Assembly: GCA_964397365.1 (NCBI GenBank) | Contig: CAYNIU010000041.1 | Span: 1 to 18,861, forward strand | DNA length: 18,861 nt | Source: Methylomarinum sp964397365 | GTDB lineage: Bacteria; Pseudomonadota; Gammaproteobacteria; Methylococcales; Methylomonadaceae | Reading direction: 5' to 3' | Shown: positions 13,161 to 18,861 of the stretch, one piece after another | Numbering within the stretch: the first letter of the stretch is position 1 | How the letters are laid out: the number at the start of each line of letters is the position of its first letter | Translations under genes and position numbers: made by a program | Notes under the pieces: model-generated | What the model was told of the DNA's origin: nothing | Seen by the model: the letters and a program-made list of their open reading frames with translations, nothing else | The model's database searches: none

Positions 13161-13315
13161 GGTAACTGTTCAGCGTTAATATCCGTTTCCGGCTACTGAA
13201 GACACCATGAATACCTTCATGCAGGCTTGAATGTGGCATCCTTGCCATATTCATTTCTTCCGCAAGCAACTAATATTAAAGACTTGCTGTTCATTCAAAC
13301 ACGCTAAGTAGCTAC
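13161..13315 (-). repeat. Intergenic repeat family, full copy (copy 6, reverse orientation)
   Basis: About 155 bp from GGTAACTGTTCAGCGTTAAT to ACGCTAAGTAGCTAC. It shares the longer central part with the copy at 5693 (gaatacctNcatgNNggcttgaa and TTCNGCAANCAACT) and the inner TTAATAT/ACTAATATTAA pair. It is more diverged than copies 3-5 and lies about 70 bases before the second halogenase-like gene. Confidence 0.75.
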
Positions 13316-13384
13316 CCGCATACTTCTATTTTTATCGTATGTGCTATATCGCTGTTCATTCTTTTCGTAGATAATATCTAAAAA

Positions 13385-14731
13385 ATGTGGGCGTTTTCAA
13401 ATTATCCTATGACAGCTATTCCTCAATCTTGTGATGTTTTGATTATCGGTGGTGGCCCCGCCGGCAGTAGCGCAGCAACACATCTGGCGCAAGCTGGTAT
13501 TGATGCAGTATTGCTTGAACGGAGTGCATTTCCCCGTAACCAGGTAGGCGAAAGTCTGATCCCGCATTTCTGGAAGTTCACTGATTTAACAGGAGTCTCA
13601 GAAAAAATTGAAGACGAGGGGTTTGTGGCCAAAGCAGGAGGCATTACCGTCTGGAATAACAAAATTCATCAAATTCAGTTTTCCGATTTTGGCTACACCC
13701 GGCCAGGTCTACATGTTGAACGGGATATTTTTGATAATATCCTGTTGAAACATTCGCAAAGTTGCGGAGCCAAAGTATTTAATGAAGTGGTTGTTAAAAA
13801 AGTCGATTTCAGTAACGCCTTACGGCCTGAAATATTTTATACCGACAAACGCGGCCACAGTAATCATAGAGGAATTATCCGTTGCCGGTACGTCATTGAT
13901 GCCAGCGGCCACAGTTCATTTTTAGCTAATCAGTTTAAAGCCCGGCAGACAATCAGTCCACAATTAAACTTCCTCTCACTATGGGGATATTTTGAGAACT
14001 CCTGCTTTGTTGGCGCTGATCGCAAAAGCCATACAGCAAAAAACCTGGATAAAACCAGGCCAGTCACTTTTGTGATGTCGTTTGAAGAGGGCTGGATCTG
14101 GCATATTGTCTTGCGCGAAAAAACCAGCGTGGGCCTGATTGTACCGACAGAACGGACTCAAGGTATGGATCGAAAACAACGGGAAGTATTTTTCAAACAA
14201 ACTTGTGTCCGAATGCCTTATTTAGACAAACTGCTGCAATCGGCCCGATTCATCCCGGGAACACTTCAACTTCGCCCGGATTATTCCTATTATTCCCACA
14301 ATATTTGCGGCGAAAATTATTATTGCATCGGTGACGCCGCCGCCTTTGTCGATCCTATCTTTTCTCACGGTGTACAGAATTCTTTATATAATGCATCTAT
14401 TGCGACATTGGCAATCAAAGAATCTTTGAAGAATATGAAGAACAAATTACGTTACAGCCGCCTCTGTGAAAGTCGGATGCAACAATTTTACGGTTTTTCC
14501 AGAGCATTGTCGCTAGGTGATTTTGGCTGTAATGGCGTTGATTCAAAATTGGTGAAAAACCTGATGAAATCTCTGCCACCACTGGAATTGGAATTGATCC
14601 TGATGGCTTCAGAAATGACCAATCGCTCAGAAAACTTTCGCCAGATGGCTCGAGAAGCCGGCATATTAGGGAAACTTGAGTCTAATTTTTCCGGCAGAAA
14701 AAGTGAATCAATTGATTCTTTGGCTTTTTAA
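13385..14731 (+). CDS. Second FAD-dependent halogenase-like oxidoreductase
   Basis: A 448-residue flavoprotein of the same superfamily as the enzyme at 4361 but clearly a different branch. It has GGGPAG (22-27), VGESLIPHFW (54-63), a lysine in GFVAKAGG (Lys83), GWIWHI (236-241; WxWxI, with Val where the signature has Pro) and GDAAAFVDPIFSHG (316-329) with the normal Asp. The C-terminal third is helical, as in variant-B (CndH-like) halogenases. The ATG at 13385 gives MWAFSNYP before the FAD strand; the ATG at 13409 (MTAIPQS) is equally credible, and neither has a good Shine-Dalgarno. It stands alone, converging on lnt with a 16-base gap. It could act on the product of the nearby cluster, or be an unrelated hydroxylase or halogenase. 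Confidence 0.78.
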   Translation: MWAFSNYPMTAIPQSCDVLIIGGGPAGSSAATHLAQAGIDAVLLERSAFPRNQVGESLIPHFWKFTDLTGVSEKIEDEGFVAKAGGITVWNNKIHQIQFSDFGYTRPGLHVERDIFDNILLKHSQSCGAKVFNEVVVKKVDFSNALRPEIFYTDKRGHSNHRGIIRCRYVIDASGHSSFLANQFKARQTISPQLNFLSLWGYFENSCFVGADRKSHTAKNLDKTRPVTFVMSFEEGWIWHIVLREKTSVGLIVPTERTQGMDRKQREVFFKQTCVRMPYLDKLLQSARFIPGTLQLRPDYSYYSHNICGENYYCIGDAAAFVDPIFSHGVQNSLYNASIATLAIKESLKNMKNKLRYSRLCESRMQQFYGFSRALSLGDFGCNGVDSKLVKNLMKSLPPLELELILMASEMTNRSENFRQMAREAGILGKLESNFSGRKSESIDSLAF

Positions 14732-14747
14732 CCATTCACACTAAAAT

Positions 14748-16247
14748 TTACAGCCTCTGAAACTTGAAGTCACCAAGCAACAGAATGACAACCAATACAA
14801 ACAAAGCCGTTATAATAGTGTTATCACCCAGTCTGGCAAAAAGCGTCATTCCCCCCATGGGTAATATTTCACCCGTCACGCTTGTTGTTGTGAATAAAGG
14901 CGCTTGCTTTATTATTTTTCCTTTAAAATCGACTATGGCAGTGACGCCGGTATTAGTTGCCCGCAACAAAAAACGACCGCTTTCCAACGCTCTCATTCTG
15001 GCAATTTGCATATGCTGATAAGGCTCAATCGTGTCGCCAAACCAGGCGTCATTGGTCACATTAACCAAATAAGCCGCTTTCGGTAAGGCGTGGATAAAAA
15101 CGGAAGCAAAAGCATCTTCATAACAAATTGAAGTAACAAACGGGTATCCGCCAGCCACCATCAATGGTTGAGCATCCCCGCCCGAAGTGAAATTTCCCAG
15201 GTTTATATTCAATAAATCCAGTATAAAACCCGATAAAGGCTGTAAAGGTAAATATTCTCCAAAGGGCAACAGGTGATTCTTTTTATATACTCCTCGCTGT
15301 TCCCCCAATGTTAACGCCATATTAAAATATTCCTTTTCACCCTTGCCTTTGGCAGGCAGACTGACAATCAAATCGGTATGATTTTTCTGCGCTTTACGCT
15401 CAAGAGGATTAATAAAAAACTCTTCAACCTGATAAAAATAGGCTGGAATAGCCGTTTCCGGCCAGATAATCACATCCGAATCCCAATGCCGCTCAGTCAT
15501 TTTCTGATAATTTAGCATTGTTTTTATTCTGTTTTGCGGCAACCACTTTTGATCCTGAGGAACATTTCCCTGGATAAGAGTCACCTTTACTGGAACCCCA
15601 ACCGGAACTGTCCATTGAATATTTTTCAGATACCCCCCCCCGCCCCAAACCAGCATTAAAATTAAAGCTGCTTGCTGCCATAAGCTTTTATTGTTAATAA
15701 CTTCAGTCAACAATGAGGCGGAAAACAATAACAAGAAACCGCTTCCATAAGCGCCCAACAAAGGAATATAGCCTGATAATGGCGTATCCAGTTGACTGTA
15801 AGCGACTTGTAACCACGGAAAGCCGTTAAGCAACAAATAGCCACGAAAATACTCAATGAGAATCCATATCAAGGGAACCCACAATATCCGCATATAAGCA
15901 TTGTTTGAACATTTCAATTTAACGGATAAATACGCTGTCAGCGCCGGGAACAATGCCCAGAAAAAAACAAAAAATGTGGTTAATAAAGCAGCTCCAATAA
16001 AATGAGCATTGCCATAATCATGAATGCTGATATAAACCCAAGAAACACCTATCCCGAATAAACCTAAACCAAATAGCAATCCTCTGAATAGCGCCCGAGG
16101 GGGAGATATTCCCTTCCAACTGCTACATACAAAAATCAGAGAAAGCAGCGCTAAATATGCGTAATTAAATGGCGCAAAAGATAATGCCAATAAAATTCCC
16201 GCCAAAGGGGAGCTTAATTCCCATTTCCATTGAGTTAAAAAATTCAT
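14748..16247 (-). CDS. lnt: Apolipoprotein N-acyltransferase
   Basis: An inner-membrane enzyme that adds the third acyl chain, from phospholipid, to the N-terminal Cys of lipoproteins. The 499-residue product has several hydrophobic segments in its first 205 residues, then a nitrilase-type domain. The catalytic triad is visible: Glu264 in IIWPETAIP, Lys323 in YKKNHLLPFGEYLP and Cys375 in TSICYEDAF. A final hydrophobic segment lies near the C terminus (ITALFVLVVILLLG). Length matches the family (about 510 aa). The ATG at 16247 opens the first hydrophobic segment as expected. The usual partner genes (corC/ybeX, ybeY) are not upstream; a 360-base gap separates it from the next leftward gene. Confidence 0.95.
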   Translation of the reverse strand: MNFLTQWKWELSSPLAGILLALSFAPFNYAYLALLSLIFVCSSWKGISPPRALFRGLLFGLGLFGIGVSWVYISIHDYGNAHFIGAALLTTFFVFFWALFPALTAYLSVKLKCSNNAYMRILWVPLIWILIEYFRGYLLLNGFPWLQVAYSQLDTPLSGYIPLLGAYGSGFLLLFSASLLTEVINNKSLWQQAALILMLVWGGGGYLKNIQWTVPVGVPVKVTLIQGNVPQDQKWLPQNRIKTMLNYQKMTERHWDSDVIIWPETAIPAYFYQVEEFFINPLERKAQKNHTDLIVSLPAKGKGEKEYFNMALTLGEQRGVYKKNHLLPFGEYLPLQPLSGFILDLLNINLGNFTSGGDAQPLMVAGGYPFVTSICYEDAFASVFIHALPKAAYLVNVTNDAWFGDTIEPYQHMQIARMRALESGRFLLRATNTGVTAIVDFKGKIIKQAPLFTTTSVTGEILPMGGMTLFARLGDNTIITALFVLVVILLLGDFKFQRL

Positions 16248-16607
16248 ATTTATTTAAATTAGCTCATCAATTGGTAACTTATGTGATGATTTTATAGCCT
16301 GATTACACGCAACCCAGGGTAGAATAAGTCCGATTTTTATTCAACTTGCAATGTGCATCAAAACGATACGCCAGACCGGTTGTAACAAAGTCTAAAATAT
16401 CGGTGAGCAACATAGCCAGCACCTCGACCTTAAATAAAATCAAAGAGTTGCAAAGAACATCAGAAATGATTCCGAATAGATGTATTGACGCGTCCTGAAA
16501 AATAAATATCCTCCACCTGCTAAATATCTAGCGGATGAATAGATACGATTTGAGCTATGGGTGTAACCGCCGACCTATATTTCCTCGACTTTAGTCAGAA
16601 CTGCGTA
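16248..16607. other. 360-base gap upstream of lnt
   Basis: No clear gene, tRNA or repeat copy was found. On the minus strand a frame is open for about 80 codons; its best start is an ATG at 16413 with GAGG about eight bases upstream, giving a 36-residue product ending at 16303 (MLLTDILDFVTTGL...). It has no recognised family and may be a remnant. The lnt promoter probably lies here. Confidence 0.4.
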
Positions 16608-17264
16608 TCAATGCAAACGCCGATAGCGAAGAATATGTCCTTTAAATGGCTGAGCCAGATAACTGCTATTTGCCGGTTTACTCTGTCTATGCGAGTAACC
16701 CAGACTCACCATCTTTTTGCTGAAACGCGCATGTTGCCGACGCCCCGGATCTACAATGATAACTTCGCAGAGCGGATTGGCATGTTGTTCGATAAAGGCG
16801 GACAATAATTCAATATGATCCTGCTCATACAACAAATCACTCCCAATGATAAGATCGAATTTACCCAATTTACTGTCACCATCCCCCCACCCTGTACGCA
16901 CAAATGGTATTTGTCTACCTTTATTGAGATTGACGTTTTCCAGCAAAAAACTTTCCACCTCGGGATGATAATCTGTAGCGGTAATATTGGCCAAGCGGTG
17001 ATTAAGCACCAGACTCGTTAATGCGATTCCACAGCCGACTTCTAAAATCCGCTTCCCTTCGATCTCATAATCAAACATGAAATGAGCCAAAACTTCACCC
17101 GAAGCCCAGACGACTCCGAACAATGGCCATGTAGCCGACGATATTCCTAATTTCTCGGCAACACCATCAACATCCGTATATTGCTGATTGTCTCGTAAAG
17201 TCCGTACATGAATATCGACATCCTCAAATTCAATGGTTTGATAACGAACGCGTAATGTTGACAT
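16608..17264 (-). CDS. Class I SAM-dependent methyltransferase (METTL21/ETFB-KMT-like)
   Basis: A 218-residue methyltransferase. SAM motif I is RILEVGCGIALTSL (72-85), the acidic end of strand 2 is ATDYHPE (96-102), and the post-motif is FDLIIGSDLLYE (136-147). TWPLFGVVWASG (45-56), just before motif I, is the layout of the Methyltransf_16 group, which contains protein lysine methyltransferases. Target unknown: a protein side chain is likelier than a small molecule, on family resemblance only. The ATG at 17264 has no strong Shine-Dalgarno. It is separated from the ZIP transporter gene by 152 bases and appears independent of its neighbours. Confidence 0.82.
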   Translation of the reverse strand: MSTLRVRYQTIEFEDVDIHVRTLRDNQQYTDVDGVAEKLGISSATWPLFGVVWASGEVLAHFMFDYEIEGKRILEVGCGIALTSLVLNHRLANITATDYHPEVESFLLENVNLNKGRQIPFVRTGWGDGDSKLGKFDLIIGSDLLYEQDHIELLSAFIEQHANPLCEVIIVDPGRRQHARFSKKMVSLGYSHRQSKPANSSYLAQPFKGHILRYRRLH

Positions 17265-17416
17265 AAAATACCTATCTAAAGTTGACGGAACGTAGCCTCC
17301 TTATTTCACTACGCAACCGGCCACTCTACAGGTATTTACACAGCTTGACCAATAATAAAACTGAAAAACCGGCCAACCATTCTGAATGTCGAAGTTATTC
17401 CATGTACCTCCCCGAC

Positions 17417-18253
17417 CTATCTTCTACTGATTTCACTATGCTCTTCCAGTTCAATATCGTGAGCGATGCCATGCAAAGAAAATATTAACAACACTCCCGC
17501 CAGAATCAAAGCAATCTGCTGTAAAGAGGCTTTCAGCTCTGTTTTTTTGTGTAAAGAAGGAATTAGATCGGCTACGGCAATGTAAATAAAACTGGAAGAG
17601 GCTAAAACCAGAAAATACGGCAAAATATCGTGTAAATTCTCCAGACTGAAATAGGCCAGAACCCCGCCAATTACCGTTGTCAAACTGGACATAACGTTAT
17701 AAAAGAGCGCTTTGCCTTTGGAAAATCCACTTTGCAACAAAATGGCGAAGTCTCCTACCTCTTGAGGAATTTCATGCGCAGCAACAGCAAGACTGGTCAC
17801 GATACCCAGTTGCACATCGGTTAAAAACGCGGCGGCAATCAACACGCCATCGACAAAATTATGAATACTGTCGCCCACGATAATCAAAACGCCCGCCGAA
17901 TGATGCTCATGATCCTGATGACTGTGAGACTGCGATTCGTCACCATGCGCTTCACAAGACCCGGAGTGACAGTGTCGCCAGATCAGCAACTTTTCCAGGA
18001 TAAAAAACGACAAAATACCGGCCAAAATAGTGCCGGATAAAAGCTGGATTCTATCCGGCTGCACTTCTTCAAATGCATGAGGAATCAGCCCCCAGAAAGC
18101 AACTGTTAGCAATGCGCCTATCGCAAAACTTATTCCGTGAGGCAGAATCCGGTTTCTTTTCTCTTCCGGTAATAATAAAAACACACTTGCCGCCAACACG
18201 CTTAAGACACCGCCAATTGCAGTAAAAATAATGATAAAAAGCAATAAATTCAA
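17417..18253 (-). CDS. ZIP family divalent metal transporter
   Basis: An inner-membrane transporter of 278 residues with about eight predicted hydrophobic segments, likely importing Zn(II) or related metals. Diagnostic motifs are HNFVDG (131-136) in TM4 and HEIPQE (160-165) in TM5, the metal-binding pair of the ZIP family. Between TM3 and TM4 is a loop rich in His (about 94-118, HSHQDHEHH), a typical metal-sensing or metal-collecting loop. The start is a TTG at 18253 with GGAG nine bases upstream; it lies two bases after the pgeF stop, so the two genes are translationally linked. Direction of transport and metal cannot be told from sequence alone. Confidence 0.9.
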   Translation of the reverse strand: MNLLLFIIIFTAIGGVLSVLAASVFLLLPEEKRNRILPHGISFAIGALLTVAFWGLIPHAFEEVQPDRIQLLSGTILAGILSFFILEKLLIWRHCHSGSCEAHGDESQSHSHQDHEHHSAGVLIIVGDSIHNFVDGVLIAAAFLTDVQLGIVTSLAVAAHEIPQEVGDFAILLQSGFSKGKALFYNVMSSLTTVIGGVLAYFSLENLHDILPYFLVLASSSFIYIAVADLIPSLHKKTELKASLQQIALILAGVLLIFSLHGIAHDIELEEHSEISRR

Positions 18254-18255
18254 TG

Positions 18256-18861
18256 TCAGTCTCTCCAGATAAGTGTAGCCATACGACCGGTTTCACCATC
18301 CCGGCGATACGAATAAAAACGTTTTTTTTCAGTAAAGGTACAATAATGGCCTCCGTAGATTTGCTCTACTCCAAACTGAGCCAGATTGATCCGCGCCAGA
18401 CAATAAATATCAGCCAGCCATTTATTGTCCGGCAGCGGTCTGAATGCCGAAGCGAAGTCAACAGATCTGCTCACAAAAGCATCTCTGACCTCGGCGCCCA
18501 CTTCAAAACAATCCGCGCCAATGGCAGGTCCCAGCCAAACCATGACATCATGACTTTCCATAACCTCAAGCGTCCGCTCGACAATATCCGCTAACAACCC
18601 TCGCCAACCCGCATGAATTGCAGCCACCACATGACCGTCTCCGGCAACAAACAACAGCGGCAGACAATCCGCCGACAAAACCGCACAAACAATATTGCGC
18701 TGATCAGTAAAACTGCCATCTGCCTGTACTATTTTTTGATCCTGACCGGCTTTTACGATATTGGTTCCATGTACCTGCTGTAACCACGAAGGTTCTGCCG
18801 GAAGCTGCAGCATAGTTTTAATGATTTCCCGATTTGACAAAACATCTTTTGTTTGATCATA
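18256..18861 (-). CDS. pgeF: PgeF/YfiH family purine nucleoside phosphorylase/laccase-like protein (N terminus outside window)
   Basis: Family members (YfiH, LACC1/FAMIN) act on purine nucleosides; PgeF has also been linked to editing of peptidoglycan precursors carrying serine, and older annotations say multicopper polyphenol oxidase. Visible motifs are WLQQVHG, SADCLPLL, HAGWRGL, the GPAIGADCFEVG block and FYSYRRDGETGRMA, which supply the His-Cys-His metal-site residues. The frame stays open to the right edge: upstream of the TTG at 18840 it reads YDQTKDV, which aligns with the family's GDNPDHV-ENR region. The TTG is therefore not the start and about 40-50 N-terminal residues are missing. 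The gene is followed two bases later by the ZIP transporter gene. Confidence 0.92.
   Translation of the reverse strand, partial: YDQTKDVLSNREIIKTMLQLPAEPSWLQQVHGTNIVKAGQDQKIVQADGSFTDQRNIVCAVLSADCLPLLFVAGDGHVVAAIHAGWRGLLADIVERTLEVMESHDVMVWLGPAIGADCFEVGAEVRDAFVSRSVDFASAFRPLPDNKWLADIYCLARINLAQFGVEQIYGGHYCTFTEKKRFYSYRRDGETGRMATLIWRD

Noticed and set aside
15631..15640. Run of C residues inside lnt as a possible frameshift
   Set aside because: The reading frame stays intact through it, encoding WGGGGYL in a 499-residue Lnt of normal length.
16557..16808. 83-aa plus-strand frame
   Set aside because: Most of it is antisense to the well-supported methyltransferase gene; no motif supports it.

Overview
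The window reads as chromosome of a Gram-negative, probably gammaproteobacterial organism. Lnt, a CmoM-type tRNA methyltransferase and PgeF/YfiH are all recognisable, and coding density and base use look uniform. A type I methanotroph (Methylococcales) would fit the gene mix and the many short intergenic repeats, but that is a weak inference. No rRNA, tRNA, CRISPR array or intact insertion sequence was seen.

Region 1 (1-691): the C-terminal part of a 4Fe-4S ferredoxin cut by the left edge, then about 460 bases without a clear gene, holding a decayed copy of an intergenic repeat and a 28-codon ORF with a strong Shine-Dalgarno.

Region 2 (692-10173) is the heart of the window: a secondary-metabolite locus of two divergent transcription units meeting at 5591-5873. 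The leftward unit is, in order, a FAD halogenase-like enzyme, a ketosynthase, a small hot-dog dehydratase, a FabG-type ketoreductase and a second FabF-type ketosynthase. The last four repeat the apeO-P-Q-R order of aryl polyene clusters. The rightward unit is a carrier protein, a stand-alone condensation/acyltransferase-fold protein, a stand-alone adenylation enzyme and an acyl-CoA-dehydrogenase-like flavoprotein. Carrier, adenylation enzyme and dehydrogenase form the classical set that turns L-proline into pyrrolyl-2-carboxyl-S-PCP (as in prodigiosin, pyoluteorin, clorobiocin). The adenylation pocket (DLFSLALVCK by manual alignment) and the position of the dehydrogenase catalytic Glu agree. 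The locus therefore looks like a hybrid: an aryl-polyene-type iterative type II PKS primed by a pyrrole, possibly halogenated. No chain-length factor, second carrier protein, thioesterase or exporter is visible here.

Region 3 (10174-14731): a 67-aa small protein between two repeat copies, CmoM, an unknown single-pass membrane protein, a DUF1353 membrane protein, and a second FAD halogenase-like flavoprotein 3 kb from the cluster.

Region 4 (14748-18861), all leftward: lnt, a class I methyltransferase, a ZIP metal transporter and pgeF, the last cut by the right edge.

An imperfectly palindromic repeat family of about 140-160 bp occurs at least six times (four near-complete copies, two remnants), often just upstream of start codons, including in the divergent promoter region of the biosynthetic locus.
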